Below, one piece after another: positions 14,327-20,496 of a DNA stretch of 22,662 bases. This stretch comes from JAGZHZ01 sp963929865. Lineage in GTDB: Bacteria; Bacillota; Clostridia; Lachnospirales; Lachnospiraceae. How positions within the stretch are numbered: position 1 is the first letter of the stretch; every line of letters begins with the position of its first letter. Position numbers and translations under genes: made by a program. Location: positions 1 through 22,662 of the forward strand of contig CAWVKK010000012.1 in assembly GCA_963929865.1 (NCBI GenBank). Direction: 5' to 3'. Below the pieces are notes generated by a model that was given only the letters and a program-made list of their open reading frames with translations, did no database searches and was not told where the DNA came from.

Positions 14327-14806
14327 TCAAACTGCCGCTTTTTCTTTCTTCTTTTTCTCTCTCAGCTCCTGAAAAAAGCGGGAGAGCATCTGGCTGCATT
14401 CCTCCCGGCAGACCCCGCGCGTCACCTTAACCTTGTGGTTAAACCCGTCCATCTCCAGCAGATTCAGGACAGACCCTGCGCAGCCTGCTTTGGGATTCAT
14501 GCTTCCGATCACCACCTCTGTGACGCGCGCCTGTACGATCGCGCCGGCGCACATTGGACACGGCTCCAGCGTGATATACATGGTACACCCTTCCAGCCTC
14601 CAGTCTCCCAGTTTTTTGCTTGCTTTCCTGATCGCGGTCATCTCCGCATGGGACAGCGTATTCTTGTCTGTGTTTCTGCGGTTATACCCCCGCGCGATAA
14701 TCTTTCCGTCCTGCACAATGACGCATCCGATCGGAACCTCTTCGAGCAGATAAGCTTTTTTTGCCTGACGGATCGCCTGTTTCATATACTTTTCTTCTGT
14801 TGTCAT
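14327..14806 (-). CDS. tadA: tRNA-specific adenosine-34 deaminase TadA
   Basis: This 159-residue zinc deaminase converts A34 of tRNA-Arg(ACG) to inosine, allowing wobble decoding. The zinc site is complete: His53-Ala-Glu55 in SHAEMTAI, and PCPMC with Cys83 and Cys86. The core VPIGCVIVQDGKIIARGYN (24-42) is typical. A lysine-rich tail ends the protein. The start follows GGAAGGA by about 8 nt. The SRP RNA gene lies directly downstream, an arrangement shared with Bacillus, but its own promoter makes the RNA an independent transcript. Confidence 0.95.
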   Translation of the reverse strand: MTTEEKYMKQAIRQAKKAYLLEEVPIGCVIVQDGKIIARGYNRRNTDKNTLSHAEMTAIRKASKKLGDWRLEGCTMYITLEPCPMCAGAIVQARVTEVVIGSMNPKAGCAGSVLNLLEMDGFNHKVKVTRGVCREECSQMLSRFFQELREKKKKEKAAV

Positions 14807-14838
14807 CTGTCTGATCCTTCCGGTTATCTTTTTAATGA

Positions 14839-14867
14839 TTGCCCTCTTTCTTTTTTTGCCGTATACT
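14839..14867 (+). promoter_or_regulatory. Predicted promoter of the radical SAM activase gene
   Basis: TTGCCC (14839-14844) and TATACT (14862-14867) are separated by 17 bp; the start codon is 37 bp further on. The region is shared with the divergent tadA gene. Confidence 0.6.
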
Positions 14868-14904
14868 GACTGTATATTGACGATAAGAAAAAGGAGTTTT
14901 TGCG

Positions 14905-15594
14905 ATGAAAATACATGGTTTCAATAAATTGACCCTTTTAGATTATCCGGGGCATACGGCGGCTGTCTTATTTCTCGGTCACTGCAATTTCCGCTGCCTC
15001 TTCTGCCAGAACAGTTCCCTTGTTCTTTTTCCCGATCAGGAACCGGATATCTCCAAAGAGGAAATTTTTTCTTTTCTGAAAAAGCGGCGCGGCATTTTAG
15101 AGGGAGTCTGCATCACCGGCGGAGAGCCTACGCTTTCTCCTGATCTGCCCCAGCTTGCATCCGATCTGAAATCGCTCGGCTATCTTGTCAAGCTGGACAC
15201 AAACGGTTCCCGCCCTGATATGCTCAAATTTCTTGCCGCGCATCGTCTGGTCGACTACGTCGCAATGGATATCAAATCCTCCCCGCAGCGCTATCCGTCT
15301 GTATGCGGATATACGTCCCTTTCTTCTGTCGAAGAATCCGTCTCCTTTCTTCTCCGCGGCAGCGTCCCCTATGAATTTCGGACGACAGTTGTCAAAGAGC
15401 TGCACAGCGGCAGAGACTTTGAGGACATTGCCCGCTGGATTGCCGGATGTCCCCGGTATTTTCTGCAGTCCTACCTGGATTCCGAGGGCGTGCTGACGCC
15501 CGGACTGCACAGCTGTACCTTGCAGGAGCTCGAACACTATCTTGCGATTGTTAAAAAAACAATCCCCGGCGCGCAGCTGCGCGGCGTCGGCTAA
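14905..15594 (+). CDS. Radical SAM activating protein, anaerobic ribonucleotide reductase type (NrdG-like)
   Basis: This 229-residue radical SAM protein binds a [4Fe-4S] cluster through Cys27, Cys31 and Cys34 (CNFRCLFC) and has the SAM-binding GGEP at 72-75 and a later DTNGSRPD segment. Sequence and length fit the family annotated as anaerobic ribonucleoside-triphosphate reductase activating protein (the NrdG2 form, about 230 residues), which would install the glycyl radical on NrdD. No reductase gene is adjacent, so the partner is not proven. AAGGAG lies 8 nt before the ATG. The next gene is convergent, with only 29 bp between stops and no evident terminator. Confidence 0.85.
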   Translation: MKIHGFNKLTLLDYPGHTAAVLFLGHCNFRCLFCQNSSLVLFPDQEPDISKEEIFSFLKKRRGILEGVCITGGEPTLSPDLPQLASDLKSLGYLVKLDTNGSRPDMLKFLAAHRLVDYVAMDIKSSPQRYPSVCGYTSLSSVEESVSFLLRGSVPYEFRTTVVKELHSGRDFEDIARWIAGCPRYFLQSYLDSEGVLTPGLHSCTLQELEHYLAIVKKTIPGAQLRGVG

Positions 15595-15623
15595 GGTCTC
15601 GTGCGTCCCTTCCTCTTGTCCCC

Positions 15624-16658
15624 TCATTGCCGCAATACTCTGCACCAGTATCCAAAGGTCTGCTCCCCTCCTTTGAGCGGTCTCGCCGGTTTAAATCCCG
15701 GAAATCCAAAGCGTCTCGCCACAAAATGCTCCTGTCTGTCGTAGACGCCGGGAATGCCTAAAATCCATCTCTCATCCTGCGTCCGCCCCAGCAGCAGGTG
15801 GCGGTAATTGTAGTATCCGTGCAGCAAAAAGCTGTTTCTTCCCAGCCTCCACTGCTTTTTGTCGATCATCATGATATCTTTTGGCGCAATCTGAATACAC
15901 TCCGAAATCTCTTCGTCCTCAAAGGGGTCTATCCTCGGATAAGAGTGGAGAATGGTGTGCCACCATTCTTCTTTCTTTTCTTCTTCAGGTTCATCCCTGA
16001 CCTTGGATTGATCTGCGTCCTGGCTGAAATCTTCCTTTTCCTTTAAATCCGGCGCAGTCTGTTTCTCCTGACCGTCCTCCTCTGTCCCGCTGCCGTCGCT
16101 CTCATCTGCATTTTCAGGGAGGCTTTCTCCGGTCTGATCAGGGCTTTCAAAGGCAGCCGCGTCATTTTCCTGCGGTATCTCGCACGTCTGCGGCGGCTGC
16201 GGCTTCTTTGCCATTTCCACCGGCTCTTCCTCTTCTTGGGTCTGCGCTGCGCTCAAAACCGTCTCCTTTGGCAGCTCTGTCACAAATCTCTCTAAAAAAA
16301 GAGGCTCCTCATCCCAGGCAGTCGCATACGTGCGTCCCTCTGCTCCCTGAATAAAAAGCCCTGCTATTTTTCGGAACTCATAATCCGAGCCGCCCATCTT
16401 CCGGGAGTCGGTCGCAATTCTCAGATCAAGTCCCTGTCTTTGAATTTGCCCTTCTCCCAGAAAAATCCCAAGCAGCCATCCTTCTCTCCGAACCAGACCA
16501 TAAACTTTTGTCCGGTTTTCCCGTCCCGTATTCTTCAGCACAATCTGGAGCTTGCAAATGCCGTTTCTGACCTCCACTTTCGTAAATCCGGCATTGTACT
16601 GCTTCCTCCCATTTACATATTCATATATGTAGGCGATAAAGCGGGAATAATCTGCCAT
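15624..16658 (-). CDS. Conserved protein of unknown function with two domains and an acidic linker (possibly DUF6128)
   Basis: This 344-residue protein has no signal peptide or TM segment. Residues 1-130 look beta-rich (YSRFIAYIYEYVNGRKQYNAG at the start, then FTKVEVRNG). Residues about 140-235 are a Glu/Asp/Gln/Pro-rich low-complexity linker, likely disordered. Residues about 236-344 form a second compact domain rich in aromatic residues (WWHTILHSYPRIDPFEDEE, later FLLHGYYNYRHLLLG). From memory this layout fits a Lachnospiraceae-restricted family (DUF6128); no function is known. The ATG follows AGGTGAAAAG. It lies last in a row of four same-strand genes after three zinc-ribbon proteins. Confidence 0.7.
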   Translation of the reverse strand: MADYSRFIAYIYEYVNGRKQYNAGFTKVEVRNGICKLQIVLKNTGRENRTKVYGLVRREGWLLGIFLGEGQIQRQGLDLRIATDSRKMGGSDYEFRKIAGLFIQGAEGRTYATAWDEEPLFLERFVTELPKETVLSAAQTQEEEEPVEMAKKPQPPQTCEIPQENDAAAFESPDQTGESLPENADESDGSGTEEDGQEKQTAPDLKEKEDFSQDADQSKVRDEPEEEKKEEWWHTILHSYPRIDPFEDEEISECIQIAPKDIMMIDKKQWRLGRNSFLLHGYYNYRHLLLGRTQDERWILGIPGVYDRQEHFVARRFGFPGFKPARPLKGGEQTFGYWCRVLRQ

Positions 16659-16721
16659 CTTTTCACCTGCTGCTTCTTTTCTTTTATTCCTATATTTATG
16701 CGGAAAGACCCCCTATTATTC

Positions 16722-17429
16722 CTAATGGCACCGCTGTATCTTTTTGCCGCAGCACGGGCAGAACAGCGCGTGTTCTTCCACCTTTGTCCCGCAGTAGACA
16801 CAGTACTGAATGCACTCTCCCACTTTTCTTCCGCAGTAAGCGCAGTAGCTCACCTTTTCAACCACCTGCGGAAGCTCCGGCTCTTTGTATACATTGCCGC
16901 ATTCTCTGCAAAATTTTGCGTTCGCTTCCAGCACGGCTCCGCATTCTCTGCATATTTTTCTTGTTTTTAATCGATTCATTTTTTTCTGCCCCACTTTTTG
17001 TTCCTGGTCATTGAGCCAGAAAGAAATCCCTGATATCGCTGCGCCTGCCGCCGCTGTCAAAACGCACAGCCAGATCAGCTTTCCTGTCTCCTTTCCCTGC
17101 GCCCATGCGCTGATCAGATTTTGTCCTACCAAAAAAAAGTACACAGCGCAAAGGCAGCAGGCCAAAGCATATTTCTGCCCCCATCTTTTTTTTCCGTCCA
17201 TCCATCGGACACCGCCCACGATAAGCGGAGACAGCATTGCGCAGAAATAGATAAGATGACTCAGGGAAGCCTCAAAGCCATTCACAGCTCTGCGTTCTAT
17301 ATAGTACCATGGAAGGAAATATCCAATTTCCATCGCTGCCGCAAGAACCAGCAGGACCTGGTCGCCGTTGACCGGAAGTCTATGAATGATCAGTTCATGC
17401 TTTCCCGTCAGTCCCATCCATTTTTTCAC
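16722..17429 (-). CDS. Membrane protein with C-terminal zinc-ribbon knuckles
   Basis: This 235-residue protein has four hydrophobic segments (about 24-41, 57-75, 86-104 and 117-137) and a cytoplasmic tail holding five CxxC knuckles at 150/153, 164/167, 186/189, 200/203 and 214/217. A zinc ribbon needs two knuckles, so 150-167 forms one, and the remaining three can form only one more unless chains pair with each other. The role is unknown; such tails usually mediate protein or nucleic-acid contacts. The start is GTG, about 10 nt from AAAGGA; a downstream ATG at codon 5 is possible. It lies 36 bp after the larger coiled-coil/zinc-ribbon gene. Confidence 0.75.
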   Translation of the reverse strand: MKKWMGLTGKHELIIHRLPVNGDQVLLVLAAAMEIGYFLPWYYIERRAVNGFEASLSHLIYFCAMLSPLIVGGVRWMDGKKRWGQKYALACCLCAVYFFLVGQNLISAWAQGKETGKLIWLCVLTAAAGAAISGISFWLNDQEQKVGQKKMNRLKTRKICRECGAVLEANAKFCRECGNVYKEPELPQVVEKVSYCAYCGRKVGECIQYCVYCGTKVEEHALFCPCCGKKIQRCH

Positions 17430-17465
17430 AGCTAATCATTCCTTTCTGTTCTCCAGTTTCCCGGA

Positions 17466-18074
17466 TTACTGATTTTGCTCTTCCTTGTCCTCTCCTTCTT
17501 CGTCTGACTGATCAGAAGCGTCCGGTCCGTTTTCAAACTCGGAAAGGTCGATTCCCTCGCCTTCCTCGCTTTCTTCTTCCTCTGCCTGGTCTGTCCCGCC
17601 GGCTTCCTGCGTCTCTTTTGCCTCCAGCTTGTTTTCCTCAGCCGTCTTGTCTGTCTCCTCGATGTCGGTAAAGACAGCTTCCGAATCCACTGTCGCGTTT
17701 TCAATCATAGAAGCCGCATCCTCCCGCTTTGTGCCGCACATCATGCAGTAGTTGTCTGTGATGCGCATCTGCGCGCCGCAGTTTGAGCAGCGGTAGATTC
17801 CCTTCAGCGTCTCAATCTGTTTTTCAGCGCTTTTGATTTCATTCTGGCTTTTTTTGATCTTATCGAACAGATTTTGAATGTCTGGATCCTCTGAAATTCC
17901 TTCCTGTTTTTTATAGTACAATTCTCCGACTGTCTTCAGATATTCCTGAATCGCTTCATTGTGGGCTTTAATCTGTCCGTTCAGCTTTATCGTTCCAGAA
18001 ATTTTCTTTGCCTTCTGCTCTACTTCCCTTCCCGTACAGTTGATCGTATTACCCAGCTTTTCAAAAAATCCCAT
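17466..18074 (-). CDS. Coiled-coil zinc-ribbon protein with acidic tail (paralogue 2)
   Basis: This 202-residue soluble protein starts with GFFEKLGNTI and a long helical region (1-92) likely to form a coiled coil, followed by one zinc ribbon (Cys96, Cys99, Cys110, Cys113) and a very acidic, Glu-rich C-terminal tail (about 120-202) that is probably disordered. The frame opens at 18104, but AGGAGG lies 9 nt before the ATG at 18074, which is chosen; it overlaps the end of the upstream paralogue by 14 nt. The N-terminal 59 residues align without gaps to that paralogue with about 24 identities. The function is unknown; similar proteins are widespread in gut clostridia. Confidence 0.8.
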   Translation of the reverse strand: MGFFEKLGNTINCTGREVEQKAKKISGTIKLNGQIKAHNEAIQEYLKTVGELYYKKQEGISEDPDIQNLFDKIKKSQNEIKSAEKQIETLKGIYRCSNCGAQMRITDNYCMMCGTKREDAASMIENATVDSEAVFTDIEETDKTAEENKLEAKETQEAGGTDQAEEEESEEGEGIDLSEFENGPDASDQSDEEGEDKEEQNQ

Positions 18075-18534
18075 CTTTTTCTTCCTCCTGTTTCTGAAAA
18101 ACAACCTTGCTTTTATCGTCTCTCTCTGATTCTCTTACCTTTTTTTCCGCTTCTCCTGCATCGTCTCTGCCGCAATCCGCCGGTTCTCTTTTTATCCCGC
18201 ATTTGCTGCAGAATAGATCCTGCTTCTGCATAGGCGCGCCGCAGTTTTGACACACTGTCTTTTTTTTCTGTTCGTCCATTTCCCTTTGTGCCTGGCGAAT
18301 CGTCTCTTTCGCTTTATGAATCCGCTCAAAAGCTTCTTCATATACGCCGGATCCGTTTCCTTTTTGTTCTTCATAATACAGCCTTCCGATTTTTTCCATG
18401 CATTCCTTGATGACTGCCTTTTCATCCCGGATCTTTGTATTTAATCTCATTGCGTCAGAAAATTCTCTGGCTTTTTGTTCCATTTCTTTTCCGGTTTCCG
18501 TAAAAAACTGGTTCATCTTCTCAAAAAAATCCAT
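18061..18534 (-). CDS. Coiled-coil zinc-ribbon protein (paralogue 1)
   Basis: This 157-residue soluble protein shares its plan with the next gene: DFFEKMNQFF start, helical region to about residue 92 with the shared LYY..Q motif near 52-57, one zinc ribbon (Cys95, Cys98, Cys109, Cys112), then a charged tail, shorter than in its paralogue. AGGAGG lies 7 nt before the ATG. It is the first gene of the four-gene row and follows a 243-bp gap holding a strong hairpin. The function is unknown. The tandem arrangement indicates local duplication. Confidence 0.8.
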   Translation of the reverse strand: MDFFEKMNQFFTETGKEMEQKAREFSDAMRLNTKIRDEKAVIKECMEKIGRLYYEEQKGNGSGVYEEAFERIHKAKETIRQAQREMDEQKKKTVCQNCGAPMQKQDLFCSKCGIKREPADCGRDDAGEAEKKVRESERDDKSKVVFQKQEEEKDGIF

Positions 18535-18619
18535 GCGTCTGCCTCCTATCTCTTATTTTCCTTCTGATTTTCTTCAAAAACTTCCATTCCCTCAAAAATC
18601 AGTTCCCCTTCTTTTTTCC

Positions 18620-18661
18620 GACGGCGCAGACGCAAAACAAAAGTCCTCCGTCTGCGGCGTC
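18620..18661 (-). promoter_or_regulatory. Long hairpin in the gap upstream of the zinc-ribbon genes
   Basis: A 13-bp stem with one mismatch (18620-18632 pairing with 18649-18661) encloses a 16-nt loop. It would lie in the 5' leader of the zinc-ribbon transcript, about 85 nt before its first start codon. On the plus strand it is followed by a T-rich stretch and could instead stop antisense transcription toward the ArsR gene. The rest of the gap (18535-18777) is AT-rich, with the ArsR promoter at its right end. Confidence 0.5.
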
Positions 18662-18721
18662 TCTTTTCTATTTTATCACAAATTTCTGTCAAAAACTTAT
18701 AAAAATAATCGAAACACGCTA

Positions 18722-18749
18722 TTGACTTTTTTTTATTTCCCATTAAACT
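18722..18749 (+). promoter_or_regulatory. Predicted promoter of the ArsR-family gene
   Basis: TTGACT (18722-18727) and TAAACT (18744-18749) are 16 bp apart, 28 bp before the start codon at 18778, which follows GAAGGAGG. I see no clear ArsR/SmtB-type inverted repeat around it. Confidence 0.5.
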
Positions 18750-18777
18750 TAAAATAAACACGAAGGAGGCGACCAAA

Positions 18778-19149
18778 ATGCCAGAAGAATCTCAAAAATT
18801 ACCGGCTTCTTCCCCGGCTTATCTCCATGCGGATGAAAAATTGATCGAAACTATCATGAATAAACTGCCTACCGAAGAAGAGCTGTTTGATCTTTCTGAG
18901 TTGTTTAAGGTCTTTGGAGATTCCACCCGCATCAAAATTCTGATGACCTTGTTGGAAAGCGAGATGTGCGTAGGAGACCTTGCCAATCTTCTCTCGACCA
19001 CTCAAAGTTCCATCTCGCATCAGCTGAGAGTTCTCAAGCAAAGTCATCTTGTAAAATTCCGCAGAGAAGGAAAGACTATCTTTTACTCTCTTGCCGATGA
19101 ACATGTCATCACCATTTTAAGCCAGGGTCTGGAACACGTTGCAGAATAG
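18778..19149 (+). CDS. ArsR/SmtB-family metal-responsive repressor
   Basis: This 123-residue winged-helix repressor has a DNA-binding part at about 45-100 (FGDSTRIKIL, then the recognition helix with TTQSSISHQLRVLK). The last helix reads DEHV...EHVAE, placing Asp, His, His and Glu at the spacing of the SmtB alpha-5 zinc site (Asp104, His106, His117, Glu120). This suggests a Zn(II)-type sensor that releases DNA on metal binding. The alpha-3 cysteine pair of CadC-like sensors is reduced to one Cys (EMCVGDL). Normally such a gene precedes a metal efflux pump; here the next gene is on the other strand, so its target lies elsewhere or is only itself. Confidence 0.88.
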   Translation: MPEESQKLPASSPAYLHADEKLIETIMNKLPTEEELFDLSELFKVFGDSTRIKILMTLLESEMCVGDLANLLSTTQSSISHQLRVLKQSHLVKFRREGKTIFYSLADEHVITILSQGLEHVAE

Positions 19150-19204
19150 CGCCGGAGTGAAAAGCTCCGCAGCAGGAATTTGCAGGGATTGTACAAAAAA
19201 TGAC

Positions 19205-19226
19205 GCCAGCGCGCTCTGGCTCTTTT
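19205..19226 (+). terminator. Possible terminator of the ArsR-family gene
   Basis: GCCAG (19205-19209) pairs with CTGGC (19216-19220) around a 6-nt loop and is followed by TCTTTT. Two more small hairpins lie nearby (CGGAG/CTCCG just after the stop codon, and GCAGG/CCTGC near 19250), so which one ends transcription is unclear. Confidence 0.4.
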
Positions 19227-19289
19227 CCTTCGCCGGAACCCGCAGGCGAATCCTGCACGATTCTTTTTCCCGGATCAGTCTTTGCTTTT

Positions 19290-19529
19290 TTATTCCTTGT
19301 TAATTTTTACATACGGTCTTACGCTCTCGATAATGTCCTCGCACTCCTCGGCGTGAATCTGCATCTCGATGTTCGGGACCGTACACATTGCGAACGCGCT
19401 TATAATCGATTTGGCGTCCACAAGACAATCGTCGCTTTTTAAATCAATCGGACAGTCAAACCGGTTGATGGCGTCTACAAATTTTACGATGTCCTGCGCC
19501 TGCTCAAACATAATTTCCAATGTTTTCAT
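19290..19529 (-). CDS. HPr-like protein without the phosphorylatable histidine
   Basis: This 79-residue protein fits the HPr fold by length and by the pattern of its second half (DLKSDDCLVDAKSIISAF, then a strand and a final helix ECEDIIESV). True HPr carries His15 in a GIHARPA-type loop; here the matching region (EQAQDIVKFVDAI) has no His, so it cannot carry phosphate in the sugar phosphotransferase chain. A Ser at the position of regulatory Ser46 (AKSI) is kept. It may be a Crh-like regulatory partner or have another binding role. AAAGGA precedes the ATG. It stands alone on the minus strand. Confidence 0.75.
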   Translation of the reverse strand: MKTLEIMFEQAQDIVKFVDAINRFDCPIDLKSDDCLVDAKSIISAFAMCTVPNIEMQIHAEECEDIIESVRPYVKINKE

Positions 19530-19714
19530 GTCGTTTCTTCCTTTCCTCTATTTTTTCGTTTTTTTTCCAATCTTTTTCTGTCTCTATATTATTAAATTTT
19601 GTGTGAAAAATCCATGGAAAATTGTTAAATCTTAGATCATTTTTCTTTATAGTTTTTCTGCAGTCATACTTTCTATTTTATGCTCCTTTTTCCCCGGATA
19701 AAACTGTTTGCTTC

Positions 19715-19746
19715 AAAAAAAGGAGCCGGGTTCTTTTCCTGCTCCT
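19715..19746 (-). terminator. Terminator of the sugar-sensing two-component operon
   Basis: On the minus strand, AGGAGC (from 19741-19746) pairs with GCTCCT (from 19721-19726) and is followed by six or seven U. It starts about 30 nt past the response regulator stop codon. Confidence 0.75.
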
Positions 19747-19776
19747 GTGCGCGCTTTGCGCTGCTTTCAAATGCGC

Positions 19777-20496
19777 TCAGCTTCCGCTGTGCTTTTTCCG
19801 GTACGCGGTCGGCGAAACTCCGTATTTTTTTAAAAAGACGCTGCTAAAATGCCCTGTGTCTTTATATCCGACTCTCTGCGCGACCTCCACAACGGAATAG
19901 AGGACGTCCTCCAGAAGCTTTTTGACTTCTCTGAGCCGTACTTCCGTCACATATTCGATAAAATTGACTCCCATCTCTTTTTTGAACAGGCTCGACAGAT
20001 AGTTCGGGCTGATATACGCATGACCGGCCACATCCTCCAGAGAAATCTTACTGCCATAGTGTTCATCGATATAATTTTTTGCCGTCCGGATAATACACGA
20101 GATCGTGGAAGGATATCCCCCTGTGCCGTTTATCTTCTGAATCATTCTTAAGAGAGAATCGTTCAGCTCTTCTTTTTCCACGGGCTTTGCCAGAAAATCC
20201 TCCACGCCGAGCCTCATCGCTGTGCGCGCATACTCGAAATTCGCATACGCGCTCGTGATCAGAAAGTGCGGCTCCAGCCCGGCCTCCAGCGTCTTTGCGA
20301 TAATCTCCAGTCCATTGTATCCGGGCATCATGATATCTGTCACCACGAGTTCCGGCTTGCGCTCCAGAATCATCTCAAACAGCTCCGTTCCGTTTTCTGC
20401 GCATCCGGCGCATGTCAGCCCCAGCTTTTCCCACTCGATCAGTTTTTTCAGCATTTTCAGGGCAATTCTCTCATCATCTGCAATCAGCGCCTTCAT
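19777..20496 (-). CDS. Response regulator with AraC-type DNA-binding domain (YesN-like)
   Basis: This 239-residue transcription factor has an N-terminal receiver with acidic pair Asp7/Asp8, phospho-acceptor Asp54 in VVTDIMMPG, Thr81/Ser82 and Lys104 in FLAKP, followed by an AraC-type double helix-turn-helix (about 135-235: ISLEDVAGHAYISPNYLSSLF and the RVGYKDTGHFSSVFLKKYG segment, with typical end SPTAYRKK). The frame opens at 20517, but AGGAGG lies between that ATG and the one at 20496, so the latter is the start; it overlaps the kinase gene by 23 nt. It is expected to be phosphorylated by the adjacent kinase and to activate sugar uptake genes, which are not in this window. Confidence 0.93.
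   Translation of the reverse strand: MKALIADDERIALKMLKKLIEWEKLGLTCAGCAENGTELFEMILERKPELVVTDIMMPGYNGLEIIAKTLEAGLEPHFLITSAYANFEYARTAMRLGVEDFLAKPVEKEELNDSLLRMIQKINGTGGYPSTISCIIRTAKNYIDEHYGSKISLEDVAGHAYISPNYLSSLFKKEMGVNFIEYVTEVRLREVKKLLEDVLYSVVEVAQRVGYKDTGHFSSVFLKKYGVSPTAYRKKHSGS

Noticed and set aside
18546..18776. 76-codon minus-strand ORF upstream of the zinc-ribbon genes
   Set aside because: It runs through a perfect-looking hairpin that yields an Arg-rich stretch, has no ribosome site and resembles no protein; it is better read as leader DNA.
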